NCBI GenBank assembly: GCA_002309805.1
Contig: DBYJ01000020.1
Coordinates: 22,244 to 86,243 of the forward strand
DNA from: Bacteroidales bacterium UBA1189
Lineage (GTDB): Bacteria > Bacteroidota > Bacteroidia > Bacteroidales > Bacteroidaceae
Direction: 5' to 3'
Length of the DNA stretch: 64,000 bases
The notes under the pieces are model-generated. The model saw only the letters and a program-made list of their open reading frames with translations. It ran no database searches and was not told the origin of the DNA. Both the position numbers and the translations under genes were made by a program. The stretch's first letter is position 1. Each line of letters opens with the position of its first letter. Of this stretch, positions 14,962 through 23,878 are shown one piece after another.

Positions 14962-16443
14962 ATGTCCTACAGATTTATTTCCGCAGCTGAGGCTGCACGC
15001 TACGTTAAGCACGGTATGAACATCGGACTTTCAGGCTTCACGCCCGCTGGTGCTCCGAAAGCCGTCACCCCTGAAATTGCAAAGATTGCTGAGGCTGAGC
15101 ACGCTGCCGGCCGCCCGTTCCAGATTGGCATCTTCACAGGAGCCAGCACGGGCGAGAGCACGGACGGCATCCTGAGCCGTGCGAAGGCCATCCGCTACCG
15201 CGCCCCCTACACCACCAACAAGGACTTCCGCACGGCTGTGAACGCCGGCGAGATTGCCTATAACGACATCCACCTGAGCCAGATGGCACAGGAGTTGCGC
15301 TACGGCTTCATGGGCCGTGTAGATGTGGCGATTATCGAGGCTTGCGACGTCAGCGACGACGGCAAAATCTGGCTGACAGCAGGCGTAGGTATATCGCCTA
15401 CCGTTTGCCGTCTGGCCGACAAAATCATCATCGAGCTGAACACACAGTACGGCAAGGCACCCAAGGGACTTCACGACGTCTATGAGCCTGCCGACCCACC
15501 CTACCGCAAGGAAATCCCCATCTACACCCCCTCAGACCGCATCGGCAAAGAGTATGTGCAGGTTGACCCCGCAAAGATCGTGGGCATCGTAGAGGTGTGC
15601 AAGCCCGACGAGGCCCGTGCATTCACCGCTCCCGACGAAATCAGCGAGAAGATCGGGCACAACGTGGCCCAGTTCCTCATTGGAGACATGAAGCGCGGCA
15701 TCATCCCCAGCAGCTTCCTGCCCCTGCAGAGCGGCGTGGGCAATGTAGCCAACGCGGTACTGAAAGCCCTGGGCGAAGACCCGGGCGTACCCGCCTTCCA
15801 GATGTACACCGAGGTGATTCAGGACAGCGTCATCGCCCTCATCCGCGAAGGACATTGCAAGTTCGGCAGCACCTGCTCACTTAGCCTTTCCAACGAATGC
15901 CTGCAGGAAGTGTACGACAACATCGACTTCTTCAAGGACAAGCTGGTGCTCCGTCCGAGCGAAATCAGCAACAGTCCCGAAGTGGCACGCCGCCTGGGCC
16001 TCATCTCCATGAACACCGCCCTGGAAGCCGATATCTATGGCAACGTCAACAGCACCCACGTGGGCGGCACAAAGATGATGAACGGCATCGGCGGCTCAGG
16101 CGACTTCACACGCAACGCCTACATCAGCATCTTCTCCTGCCCCTCGACAGCGAAGGGTGGCTGCATCAGCGCCATCGTGCCGATGGTGAGCCACGTAGAC
16201 CATAATGAGCACTCCGTCAACGTCCTCATCACCGAACAGGGCATCGCTGACCTGCGCGGCAAAAGCCCCGTCGAACGCTCGCACGAGATTATTGAAAACT
16301 GCGTCCATCCCGACTACAAGCAGCTCCTCTGGGACTACGTGAAGATGGCAGGCAAAGGACAGACACCCCACAACCTGCACGCAGCCCTCGCCATGCACGA
16401 AGCATTGGCCAAGAAGGGCGACATGCGACTGACAGAGTGGTAA
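14962..16443 (+). CDS. acetyl-CoA hydrolase/transferase family protein (probable succinate/acetate/propionate CoA-transferase)
   Basis: 493 residues, full length for the Cat1/AarC group. The N-terminal part has GLSGFTPAGAPKAV and FTGASTGESTDGIL. The active-site glutamate of the family is likely E284 in FQMYTEVIQDS. The C-terminal GIGGSGDFTRNAYISIF and GIADLRGKSPVER are typical. It moves CoA between small acids; in propionate-forming Bacteroidales the likely use is succinate activation with release of acetate or propionate, which is inferred. It is cytoplasmic and has its own promoter. The following acpP gene has a separate promoter. Confidence 0.88.
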   Translation: MSYRFISAAEAARYVKHGMNIGLSGFTPAGAPKAVTPEIAKIAEAEHAAGRPFQIGIFTGASTGESTDGILSRAKAIRYRAPYTTNKDFRTAVNAGEIAYNDIHLSQMAQELRYGFMGRVDVAIIEACDVSDDGKIWLTAGVGISPTVCRLADKIIIELNTQYGKAPKGLHDVYEPADPPYRKEIPIYTPSDRIGKEYVQVDPAKIVGIVEVCKPDEARAFTAPDEISEKIGHNVAQFLIGDMKRGIIPSSFLPLQSGVGNVANAVLKALGEDPGVPAFQMYTEVIQDSVIALIREGHCKFGSTCSLSLSNECLQEVYDNIDFFKDKLVLRPSEISNSPEVARRLGLISMNTALEADIYGNVNSTHVGGTKMMNGIGGSGDFTRNAYISIFSCPSTAKGGCISAIVPMVSHVDHNEHSVNVLITEQGIADLRGKSPVERSHEIIENCVHPDYKQLLWDYVKMAGKGQTPHNLHAALAMHEALAKKGDMRLTEW

Positions 16444-16499
16444 AAAACGGCTCGAATGCACAGCAAATGCGCAAAAAAAGCCTATTTTATGCTAAATTA

Positions 16500-16532
16500 T
16501 TTGGAGGATAAGAATTTATTTGCTTACCTTTG
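16500..16532 (+). promoter_or_regulatory. acpP promoter
   Basis: -33 TTTG (16500-16503, in TTTGGAGGATA) and -7 TACCTTTG (16525-16532), 21 bp apart. The leader is about 30 nt, and the ATG at 16569 is preceded by A/T-rich sequence without a strong Shine-Dalgarno site. Confidence 0.8.
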
Positions 16533-16568
16533 CGCGATTTTTTGTAAAACTATTAATTAATTATCACT

Positions 16569-16805
16569 ATGAACGAAATTGAAGAAAGAGTAAAAGCTAT
16601 CATCGTTGATAAACTTGGTGTTGATGAATCAGAAGTGACCGCAGAGGCCAGCTTCACCAACGACCTGGGTGCTGACTCCCTGGACACCGTTGAGCTGATT
16701 ATGGAGCTTGAGAAGGAATTTGGCCTTCAGATTCCCGACGATCAGGCTGAGAAAATTGCTACCGTTGGCGACGCTGTCAACTTCATCCTGAGCAATAAGG
16801 AATAA
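16569..16805 (+). CDS. acpP: acyl carrier protein
   Basis: 78 residues, acidic, helical. The phosphopantetheine attachment serine is S37 in GADSLDTVELIMELE. It carries growing acyl chains in type II fatty-acid synthesis. It lies directly upstream of fabF as in most bacteria, but a large hairpin with a T-rich tail (16819-16873) separates the two and could lower fabF expression relative to acpP. The next genes (fabF, acyltransferase, MsbA-like exporter) fit an envelope-lipid cluster. Confidence 0.97.
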   Translation: MNEIEERVKAIIVDKLGVDESEVTAEASFTNDLGADSLDTVELIMELEKEFGLQIPDDQAEKIATVGDAVNFILSNKE

Positions 16806-16818
16806 TTCTCCCCTTGTG

Positions 16819-16873
16819 CTGAGCCTTGAACTGCACGCCCTTGTCTGCGCGCGTCCAAGGCTCAGTTATTTTT
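16819..16873 (+). terminator. terminator or attenuator between acpP and fabF
   Basis: CTGAGCCTTG (16819-16828) pairs perfectly with CAAGGCTCAG (16856-16865), followed by TTATTTTT. The loop is 27 nt and G/C-rich. Partial termination would let acpP be expressed more than fabF. Confidence 0.65.
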
Positions 16874-16890
16874 CTCGCGCGCACGCGCGA
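16871..16890. repeat. CGCGCG palindrome between acpP and fabF
   Basis: TCGCGCG pairs with CGCGCGA around CA. It shares TTTTCTCGCGCG and ACGCGCG with the hairpin at 9393-9416 and directly abuts the T tract of the acpP terminator. Confidence 0.55.
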
Positions 16891-16928
16891 TACCCTTTTA
16901 ATAATCCCTAACTTTTTTATTCTCGAAA

Positions 16929-18188
16929 ATGGAAATTCGTCGTGTAGTAGTCACCGGAATGGGCGCAATAACGCCTATCGGCAATGACGTGAAAACATAC
17001 TGGGAAAACCTTCTGGCAGGCGTGAGCGGCGCCGCACCCATCACCCATTTCGATACCAGTCTCTTCAAGACCACCTTTGCCTGCGAAGTGAAGGACTTCA
17101 ACGCCGAGGCATTCTTCGACCGCAAGGAATACCGCAAGGTTGACCCCTACGCCCATTTTGCCATAGCGGCAACAACAGAGGCTATGGCGGACGCGGCCCT
17201 CGTCCTTGAGCAGGAAGACCTCGACCGCATCGGCGCTGTCATCGGCGTCGGCATCGGCGGCACACGCACCTTCGAAGAACAACTCTACGACTACGGCAGC
17301 AACATGGAGCAGGGCCCTCATTTCTCGCCGTTCCTCGTCACCAAGATGGTGCCAAACATGTGCGCCGGACTGATTTCCATCCGCTTCGGCTTGCGCGGAC
17401 CCAACTACACCACGGCTGCAGCCTGCGCTTCTTCCACCTACGCCCTTGCACAGGCGTTTGACCTCATCCGCTATGGTAAGGCCGACGTGATGGTGACGGG
17501 CGGCGCCGAATCGTGCATCAGCCCCGCGGGCATCGGCGGATTCTCGTCCATGCATGCCATCAGCACCCGTAACGACGACCCCGAGGGGGCCTCACGTCCC
17601 TTCAGCGCCAGCCGCGACGGCTTCGTGCTTGGCGAAGGCGCCGGCATCCTCATCCTTGAGGAACTGGAGCACGCCAAGGCTCGCGGCGCCCACATCTACG
17701 CCGAACTGGCTGGAACAGGCCTCGGCGCGGATGCCTACCACGTTACCGCTCCCCATCCCGAAGGCATGGGTGCTGCCAACGTCATGAGGGCTGCCCTCGC
17801 CGAAGCCAGCATGCAGCCCGAGGATATCGACTACATCAATACCCACGGAACATCGACCCCCATGGGCGACATCTCCGAGGTGAAAGCCATTCAGACGGTT
17901 TTCGGCGAGCATGCCTACAAACTCAACATCGACGCCACGAAGTCCATGACGGGTCATCTGCTGGGTGCCGCTGGAGCTATCGAGGCCATTGCCACCATAC
18001 TGGCGGTACAGAACGACATCGTCCCGCCTACCATCAACCACGAGGAAGGCGACAACGACGAGAACATCGACTACCGCCTCAACTTCACCTTCGGAAAGGC
18101 CCAGAAGCGCCCCGTCCGCGCCGCCATCACCAACAACTTCGGCTTCGGCGGACAGAATGCCTGTGCCCTCTTCCGAAAATACGAATAA
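16929..18188 (+). CDS. fabF: beta-ketoacyl-ACP synthase II
   Basis: 419 residues, usual length for FabF. It starts RRVVVTGMGAITPIG. The catalytic Cys is C167 in TAAACASSTYALAQ; the two histidines lie in NTHGTSTPMGD and KSMTGHLLGAAGA; the C-terminal GFGGQNACALF loop is present. It condenses malonyl-ACP with acyl-ACP during chain elongation. It is 18 bp upstream of rnc, an order (acpP-fabF-rnc) widely conserved in bacteria. Confidence 0.96.
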   Translation: MEIRRVVVTGMGAITPIGNDVKTYWENLLAGVSGAAPITHFDTSLFKTTFACEVKDFNAEAFFDRKEYRKVDPYAHFAIAATTEAMADAALVLEQEDLDRIGAVIGVGIGGTRTFEEQLYDYGSNMEQGPHFSPFLVTKMVPNMCAGLISIRFGLRGPNYTTAAACASSTYALAQAFDLIRYGKADVMVTGGAESCISPAGIGGFSSMHAISTRNDDPEGASRPFSASRDGFVLGEGAGILILEELEHAKARGAHIYAELAGTGLGADAYHVTAPHPEGMGAANVMRAALAEASMQPEDIDYINTHGTSTPMGDISEVKAIQTVFGEHAYKLNIDATKSMTGHLLGAAGAIEAIATILAVQNDIVPPTINHEEGDNDENIDYRLNFTFGKAQKRPVRAAITNNFGFGGQNACALFRKYE

Positions 18189-18206
18189 GACCCGCATCGC
18201 TGCCGC

Positions 18207-19256
18207 ATGTCCCTGTCCGATAAGATACGTTTCCTTCGTTGCCGTGAAAAACCCTTCTGCCGCGATTTGCAGCAGATACTCGGTTTCATGCCCCACGACC
18301 TTGACATCTATCACGAGGCACTCCGGCACGGCTCCATCAACTATCAGACAGGAGTTTATACGGGCAAGAACAACGAGCGGCTGGAGTATTTGGGCGATGC
18401 CATCCTTGGCGCGGTGACCTCGGACATCCTCTACCACAAATATCCGAAGCGCAACGAAGGCTTCCTCACCAAGGCACGCAGCATGATGGTGCGGCGCGAA
18501 ACGCTCAACCAGATAGCCCACGAGATTGGCCTCGAACGCCTCATCTGCGCAGCACAGAACATCATGAGGAAATCCCACAACTGCTCCATCTCGGGCAACG
18601 CCTTCGAGGCCTTCGTGGGAGCCATCTACCTCGACAGGGGCTACGACTACTGCTACCGCTTCATCGAGAAGCGCATCTTCAACGCCAAGAGCACCCCGTT
18701 CAACATCGAAGAGCTGGCTACGAAGGAAATCAACTACAAGAGCAGCATTATTGAGTGGTGCCAGAAATACCACTACCACTACACCTTCATGCTCGATGGC
18801 GAGGAGGACACCCCTGAGGGCACGCTGTTCCACAGCTCCATCATCATCTGCGGCATCCAGGCGGGACAAGGAAAGGGCTACACGAAGAAGGAGAGCCACC
18901 AGCAGGCCTCGCTCGAAGCCCTCACCAACATCCGCAACAAGCATCAGGTACTGGAGGACATCCGCTCGGCTGCCTACGAGATTTCCGAGCAGCGGCTCAT
19001 CGAAAGGGAGGAGCGCCTTGCCGCACGCGAGGAAAAGGAACTGTCCTTCGACCCCGTCGATGAGATGCTCCACAACGTAACCGATGATTTGGGAAATGAG
19101 AAAGCCGCGGAGAAAGAAGAGGAGAACAAGACGGAGGCTAATGTCATCGTCGATGCCGCCGAGGAAAAGGCCTACGAAGACTACAATCCCGATGAAAACG
19201 GCGAAAATGAAGAAATCGGCTCAGCCGAAGATACTGACGACAATACGGAAAACTGA
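18207..19256 (+). CDS. rnc: ribonuclease III with acidic C-terminal extension
   Basis: 349 residues. The RNase III domain (about 1-165) carries the signature NERLEYLGDAILGAVTSDIL and a later AFEAFVGAIYLDRGYDY with metal-binding acidic residues. A double-stranded RNA-binding domain follows (about 170-245, GKGYTKKESHQQASLEAL). About 80 further residues are charged and strongly acidic near the end (EEKAYEDYNPDENGENEE), longer than the ~230-residue enzyme of many bacteria. It processes rRNA precursors and other duplex RNA. Adjacent to fabF and the gamma carbonic anhydrase-like gene (15 bp). Confidence 0.95.
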   Translation: MSLSDKIRFLRCREKPFCRDLQQILGFMPHDLDIYHEALRHGSINYQTGVYTGKNNERLEYLGDAILGAVTSDILYHKYPKRNEGFLTKARSMMVRRETLNQIAHEIGLERLICAAQNIMRKSHNCSISGNAFEAFVGAIYLDRGYDYCYRFIEKRIFNAKSTPFNIEELATKEINYKSSIIEWCQKYHYHYTFMLDGEEDTPEGTLFHSSIIICGIQAGQGKGYTKKESHQQASLEALTNIRNKHQVLEDIRSAAYEISEQRLIEREERLAAREEKELSFDPVDEMLHNVTDDLGNEKAAEKEEENKTEANVIVDAAEEKAYEDYNPDENGENEEIGSAEDTDDNTEN

Positions 19257-19271
19257 AAAACGAACAAGAAT

Positions 19272-19805
19272 ATGGCTTTGATTAAATCTGTCAGGGGCTT
19301 CACCCCACAAATCGGAGAAGACTGCTACCTTGCCGAGAACGCCACCATCGTGGGTGACGTGGTGATGGGCAGCCAATGCAGCGTGTGGTTCAATGCCGTT
19401 GTCCGCGGCGACGTCAACTGGATTCACATCGGCGACCGAGTGAACATTCAGGACGGCTCCGTCCTCCATACCCTCTATCAGAAGTCAACCATCACGATAG
19501 GAAACGACGTTTCCATCGGGCATAATGTCACCATCCATGGTGCCGACATCGAGGATTTTGCCCTTATCGGCATGGGCAGCACCCTGCTCGACGGCGTGGT
19601 AGTCGGCAAGGGTGCCATTGTAGCCGCCGGAGCCCTCGTGCTGAAAGGCACGCAGATTGGCCCGGGCGAGATATGGGGAGGCGTGCCCGCCAAGTTCATC
19701 AAGAAAGTTGACCCTGAACAGAACAAGGAGCTGAATCTGAAAATCGCGTACGGCTACTTGATGTACGCCGGATGGTTCAAGGAAGAGGAAAACGGCAAGC
19801 CATGA
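19272..19805 (+). CDS. gamma carbonic anhydrase-like hexapeptide-repeat protein
   Basis: 177 residues of left-handed beta-helix hexapeptides (IVGDVVMGSQCSVWFNAVVRG). The three histidines expected for metal binding in the Cam/YrdA family are present: H66 (SVLH), H84 and H89 (IGHNVTIHG). Carbonic anhydrase activity is plausible but many homologues are untested or act as acetyltransferase relatives. The TGA stop overlaps the ATG of the acyltransferase gene (ATGA), so the two are translationally coupled. Confidence 0.88.
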   Translation: MALIKSVRGFTPQIGEDCYLAENATIVGDVVMGSQCSVWFNAVVRGDVNWIHIGDRVNIQDGSVLHTLYQKSTITIGNDVSIGHNVTIHGADIEDFALIGMGSTLLDGVVVGKGAIVAAGALVLKGTQIGPGEIWGGVPAKFIKKVDPEQNKELNLKIAYGYLMYAGWFKEEENGKP

Positions 19806-20689
19806 GCCTGCTGACCCTCCTTCTCACTCTCTTGCCGCGGCTGCCCCTGCGCGTCCTATACGTGCTCAGCGACGGAATGGGAAGCCTGCTCTATCACGTG
19901 ATTCGCTATCGGCGCCGACTGGTGAGGAAGAATCTCACAACGGCCTATCCCACAAAGACAAAGAAAGAAATCAAGCAAATCGAACGGAAGTTCTACCACT
20001 TCTTCTGCGACTACGTCGTGGAGACCATCCGCCTGCTGCGCATCAGCGAGGAGGAGGTGCGCGAGCGGTTTCGCTTTACCAACATGGAATTGATTGACCA
20101 GCTCAGCGAGGACGGCAAGCCCCTTTTCGTCTATCTGGGGCATTACGGCAACTGGGAGTATTTCGCCTCTTTCCCCCTCTGGGCACCCGAGCGCATCACC
20201 ACCTGCCACGTCTATCACCCGCTCTCCAACAAGGCAATGGACCACCTGATGATCAAGCTCCGCGACCGCTTCAGTTCCATCGGCATGCCGCAGAACGAGA
20301 CCTACCACACCCTGCTCCGACTGATGGACGAAGGGCGCCAACCCCTCATCGGACTTATTGCCGACCAGCGCCCGCTCAGGAAGCACCATACCGTTTGGAC
20401 GGACTTCCTGCGGCAGCCTACAGCCCTCATCACCGGCAGCGAGCGCATCGGCGTACGCATGGGCGCCCACTTCCTCTATGGCGAGGTGAAGGTCGTCAAG
20501 CGAGGCTACTACACCGTCACCTTCAAGGAGATTTTCCCCGATGAAAACGAGGATTTTTCACTTACCAAGCAATACATGCACCAGCTGGAACAGACCATCG
20601 ACAGCGCTCCGCAGTACTACCTTTGGTCGCATAACCGCTGGAAATACCTACCTTCCGACCTATGCTCAAGCAATTCATCCGACTCATAA
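19802..20689 (+). CDS. lysophospholipid/lipid A acyltransferase (LpxL/HtrB family)
   Basis: 295 residues from the ATG at 19802, which overlaps the previous stop codon; an earlier in-frame start would overlap the upstream gene more. The N-terminal hydrophobic segment is LLTLLLTLLPRLPLRVLYVL. The family HX4E motif is H114-E119 in GHYGNWEYF. Later motifs include LIADQRP and ERIGVRMGAHFLYGEVKVV. It probably adds a secondary acyl chain to lipid A precursors at the inner membrane. Its 3' end overlaps the start of the MsbA-like exporter by 28 bp, which supports a shared role. Confidence 0.87.
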   Translation: MSLLTLLLTLLPRLPLRVLYVLSDGMGSLLYHVIRYRRRLVRKNLTTAYPTKTKKEIKQIERKFYHFFCDYVVETIRLLRISEEEVRERFRFTNMELIDQLSEDGKPLFVYLGHYGNWEYFASFPLWAPERITTCHVYHPLSNKAMDHLMIKLRDRFSSIGMPQNETYHTLLRLMDEGRQPLIGLIADQRPLRKHHTVWTDFLRQPTALITGSERIGVRMGAHFLYGEVKVVKRGYYTVTFKEIFPDENEDFSLTKQYMHQLEQTIDSAPQYYLWSHNRWKYLPSDLCSSNSSDS

Positions 20690-22494
20690 AGCGTTTCCTG
20701 CCGCCGTATAAGGGCTATCTGGTGTGGAACCTCATCCTGAACATTCTGGCTCAGGTGCTGAACGTTTTTTCGTTCGCCCTCATCATACCCATCCTGCAGA
20801 CGCTCTTCAAGGTTAGTCAGGAGACGTACACCTTCATCCCGTGGGGCAGCGTAAACATCATCGACGCCGCCAAGAACAATTTCTACTGGTACATGAACGA
20901 GCTCATTGCCGACAAGGGGGCGCTGTGGGTGCTCATCATGTCGGGTGTGATGCTCATCGTGCTTACTGCCCTGAAGACCGCCTGCTACTTCGGTTCGGCA
21001 GCCACGCTTATTCCCCTCCGTACAGGTATTGTCAGGGATATGCGCTCGATGGTTTACGACAAGGTGCTCCGTCTCCCGCTCAGCTTCTTCAGCGAGGAGC
21101 GCAAGGGCGACATCATCAGTCGCATGAGCAGCGACATCTCCAGCCTGGAGAACTGCCTCTCCAACTCGCTCGACATGCTCATCAAGAACCCCATTGCCAT
21201 CATTGTCACCCTCACCACGCTCTTCTGCATCGACTGGAAGCTGACGCTCTTCGTGCTGGCCGTCAGTCCGCTCATTGCCTGGGTGATGGGCCTCATCAGC
21301 CGCAAACTTCGTCGGAAATCGAAGGAGACGCAGACACTTTGGGGCGCCCTGCTTGCCCAGCTCGACGAGACGCTGGGAGGGCTGCGCATCGTCAAGGCTT
21401 TTCTGGCTGAGGAGAAAATGCAGAGGCGGTTCAGCGACGTCAACAACAGCTATCGCAGCTCGATGGTGCGCATGTCGGTACGTCAGGCCAGCGCCCACCC
21501 CGTCAGCGAGTTCTTGGGCACGGCCATCATCGTCATCGTCCTCTGGGGAGGCGGGCTCATCATTCTGGGCAACCGCTCCACCATGGATGCCAGCCTTTTC
21601 ATCTACTATCTGGTGATGCTATACAACATCATCAACCCCATCAAGGACCTCTCCAAGGCCTACTACAACATCCCCGTCGGTTTGGGCTGCTGGGAGCGTG
21701 TGGATAAGATTCTCAGCGCCGAAAACCCCATCCGCGAGACCGCCACGCCCCACGAGCTCCGTACGTTTGAGCGTGAAATCCTTTTCCGCCACGTGGGCTT
21801 CAGCTACACCGAGGGGCGGCCCGTGCTGCGGGACATCAACCTTAGCGTGCCCAAGGGAAAGACCATTGCGCTGGTGGGTCAGAGCGGCTCAGGCAAATCG
21901 ACACTCGTCGACCTCGTGCCCCGTTTCCACGACGTGGACGAAGGAGAGATTCTGATTGACGGCACCAACATCAAGGACGTTCGCGTACGCGACCTGCGGG
22001 CGCTTATCGGCAACGTCAACCAAGAGGCTATCCTCTTCAACGACACCTTCTTCAACAACATTGCCTTCGGCGTGGAGGGCGCGACGAAGGAGCAGGTTGT
22101 GGAGGCTGCCCGCATTGCCAACGCCCATGACTTCATCATGGCAACGCCCGACGGCTACGACACCTCCATCGGCGACCGTGGCTGTCTGCTCTCCGGAGGC
22201 CAGCGTCAGCGCATCAGCATTGCCCGCGCCATCCTGAAGAATCCGCCCATCCTCATCCTCGACGAGGCCACCTCGGCCCTCGACACAGAGAGCGAACGGC
22301 TCGTGCAAGAGGCTCTGGAACGGCTGATGAAGAGCCGCACCACCATAGCCATTGCCCACAGGCTGAGCACCATACGCTGTGCTGACGAGATCTGCGTCAT
22401 GCAGGACGGAGCCATCGTCGAGCGCGGCACAAACGAACAGCTGCTAGCCCTCGGCGGCTACTACAAGCGCCTCAACGACATGCAGAGCCTGTAA
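20662..22494 (+). CDS. MsbA-like ABC exporter, fused membrane and ATPase domains
   Basis: 610 residues. Residues about 1-340 contain six predicted membrane helices (WNLILNILAQVLNVFSFALI, ALWVLIMSGVMLIVLTALK and others). The ATPase domain has Walker A GQSGSGKST (about 404-412), the signature LSGGQRQRIS (about 510) and Walker B ILILDEATSALD. The half-transporter should act as a homodimer. The position after a lipid A-type acyltransferase makes lipid A/LPS-core flipping the likely job, though drug-exporter relatives look similar. It starts inside the 3' end of the upstream gene and lies 11 bp before the PAP2 gene. Confidence 0.88.
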   Translation: MLKQFIRLIKRFLPPYKGYLVWNLILNILAQVLNVFSFALIIPILQTLFKVSQETYTFIPWGSVNIIDAAKNNFYWYMNELIADKGALWVLIMSGVMLIVLTALKTACYFGSAATLIPLRTGIVRDMRSMVYDKVLRLPLSFFSEERKGDIISRMSSDISSLENCLSNSLDMLIKNPIAIIVTLTTLFCIDWKLTLFVLAVSPLIAWVMGLISRKLRRKSKETQTLWGALLAQLDETLGGLRIVKAFLAEEKMQRRFSDVNNSYRSSMVRMSVRQASAHPVSEFLGTAIIVIVLWGGGLIILGNRSTMDASLFIYYLVMLYNIINPIKDLSKAYYNIPVGLGCWERVDKILSAENPIRETATPHELRTFEREILFRHVGFSYTEGRPVLRDINLSVPKGKTIALVGQSGSGKSTLVDLVPRFHDVDEGEILIDGTNIKDVRVRDLRALIGNVNQEAILFNDTFFNNIAFGVEGATKEQVVEAARIANAHDFIMATPDGYDTSIGDRGCLLSGGQRQRISIARAILKNPPILILDEATSALDTESERLVQEALERLMKSRTTIAIAHRLSTIRCADEICVMQDGAIVERGTNEQLLALGGYYKRLNDMQSL

Positions 22495-22505
22495 AAAAGA
22501 AAGGG

Positions 22506-23366
22506 ATGAAAAGAAGGTGGTTTATCGTGCTGTTGGCGTTGCTCTCTCTGGGGATATCGGCACAGGAGAGAGCGGATAGCCTGGGAGGAAAAAACGGGCA
22601 ATCCGGATTATCCGGCTTTTCCAATTATTCCGGAAGCTGTTCAGACAAGCCCCAAACGAAATTCTCTCCTTCTCAGCTGATTTTGCCTGGGGCTTTGGTT
22701 GCATCGGGGACTGCTGGACTTTTCCAGCCCGTAAAGCAATGGAAATACGAGCTTCAGGATGCCGTCCACAGCCTCGGCGGGCAGGACAAGTTTCCCTTTG
22801 AGGACTATGTGCAGTATGTGCCTGGTGTGGCAGCTATCTCATTGGATTGGCTGGGTGTCAGCGCCGAGCACAGAACTGTGGACAGGCTGATGCTCTCCGC
22901 CACCTCCTACGCGGTGACGGCAGGCCTCACGTGGGCATTGCTGAAGCGGAACGTCATCTCCATCCGCCCAGGCATCCACTACCGCTATGTAGCCACGGGA
23001 AATGCCGACGCCATTAACCCCACGGACAATCCAAAGTACTTCAACTCCTTCCCCTCGGGCCATTCGGCAACGGCGTTTATGGGAGCCGAGCTGGTACGCC
23101 TTGAATATGGTCAGGAGCACCCCTGGATTGCGGTTGGAGCCTATGCCGTTGCCACGGGCGTGGGCGTCATGCGCATCTACCACGACTACCACTGGTTCAC
23201 CGACGTGATTGCCGGAGCCGGTATGGGCATCCTCGGGGCGCGCATCGGCTGGTGGCTGCTCCCCTATGAGAAGCGCCTCTTCAACTCCCTGTTCAAGAAT
23301 GAGATAACCCTTCGTCCCACGACGAACGGCTATCAGACGGAGCTGGCACTGACGATAAGTTTTTAA
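22506..23366 (+). CDS. PAP2-family phosphatase, exported
   Basis: 286 residues. The signal peptide is RRWFIVLLALLSLGISAQ. The PAP2 signature is complete: KX6RP in LKRNVISIRP, SGH in FPSGHSATAF, and RX5HX3D in RIYHDYHWFTD. Several hydrophobic helices lie in between. It removes phosphate from lipid phosphates such as lipid A 1-/4'-phosphate, undecaprenyl pyrophosphate or phosphatidate. The operon context (acyltransferase, MsbA-like exporter) favours lipid A phosphate removal, which is inferred. The C-terminus (LALTISF) could be a final barrel-like strand, as in some Bacteroidetes PAP2 proteins fused to a small outer-membrane domain. Confidence 0.88.
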   Translation: MKRRWFIVLLALLSLGISAQERADSLGGKNGQSGLSGFSNYSGSCSDKPQTKFSPSQLILPGALVASGTAGLFQPVKQWKYELQDAVHSLGGQDKFPFEDYVQYVPGVAAISLDWLGVSAEHRTVDRLMLSATSYAVTAGLTWALLKRNVISIRPGIHYRYVATGNADAINPTDNPKYFNSFPSGHSATAFMGAELVRLEYGQEHPWIAVGAYAVATGVGVMRIYHDYHWFTDVIAGAGMGILGARIGWWLLPYEKRLFNSLFKNEITLRPTTNGYQTELALTISF

Positions 23367-23412
23367 CTTCCCCTGCACGCAGTGGACGGCGGAAAGTTTC
23401 GCCCGTTTTTTT

Positions 23413-23444
23413 TTTGGAACATCCGGAAAGACACTCTATATTTG
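23413..23444 (+). promoter_or_regulatory. promoter of the five-repeat small protein
   Basis: -33 TTTG (23413-23416) at the end of a ten-T run and -7 TATATTTG (23437-23444), 20 bp apart. The leader is about 27 nt. This supports the small gene being real. Confidence 0.75.
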
Positions 23445-23477
23445 CACGACGTTTAACTTCAAAAACCTCCGACAGCT

Positions 23478-23774
23478 ATGGCATACATCCGCAAGGGACA
23501 GGGTCCGTGGAGCGAAATCCTCTACTACATCGACGACGACGGCTACATCCGCGAGGGGCAGGGCCCGTGGAACCCCATCGTGGCACACATCGACGGCCAG
23601 TACATCCGCGAGGGACAGGGTCCCTGGGGCGACATCCTCTACAACATCGACGGCAAGTACATTCGCGAGGGGCAGGGTCCCTGGGGCACCATCCTCTACA
23701 ACATCGACGACGACGGCTACATCCGCGAAGGACAGGATCCGTGGGGTACCATCGTGGCACACATCGACGACTGA
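23478..23774 (+). CDS. small protein of five tandem 'YIREGQGPWG' repeats
   Basis: 98 residues made almost wholly of five repeats of 18-20 residues starting at residues 3, 23, 42, 61 and 81. The consensus is YIREGQGPWGTILYNIDG, with IVAHID replacing ILYNID in units 2 and 5. There is no signal peptide, so it is probably cytoplasmic unless exported unconventionally. Each unit has an aromatic, a Gly-Pro-Trp turn and two short strands, suggesting a beta-solenoid or propeller-like fold. Function unknown. A good promoter stands upstream. It does not look transferred: codon use matches neighbours. It is convergent with gltX, about 100 bp away. Confidence 0.8.
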   Translation: MAYIRKGQGPWSEILYYIDDDGYIREGQGPWNPIVAHIDGQYIREGQGPWGDILYNIDGKYIREGQGPWGTILYNIDDDGYIREGQDPWGTIVAHIDD

Positions 23775-23837
23775 CCTGCCGCGTCTCTACAAGTCTGGCG
23801 CTACACACTACAGTGCTACATTTCAGAATCAACTCCA

Positions 23838-23878
23838 GACTCTGAACTATGCACTATGAACTACGAACTATAAACTAT
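23838..23878. repeat. single arm of ACTATGA-type heptamer repeat at the 3' end of gltX
   Basis: GAACTAT, GCACTAT, GAACTAC, GAACTAT and AAACTAT follow each other at 7-bp spacing. Read on the minus strand, this lies directly after the gltX stop codon, which overlaps it. It is another arm type of the heptamer-repeat elements. Confidence 0.6.

Noticed and set aside
17592..19073. Long open frame on the minus strand opposite fabF and rnc
   Set aside because: It spans two well-supported genes on the other strand and has a Val/Gly/Asp-rich composition typical of antisense frames.
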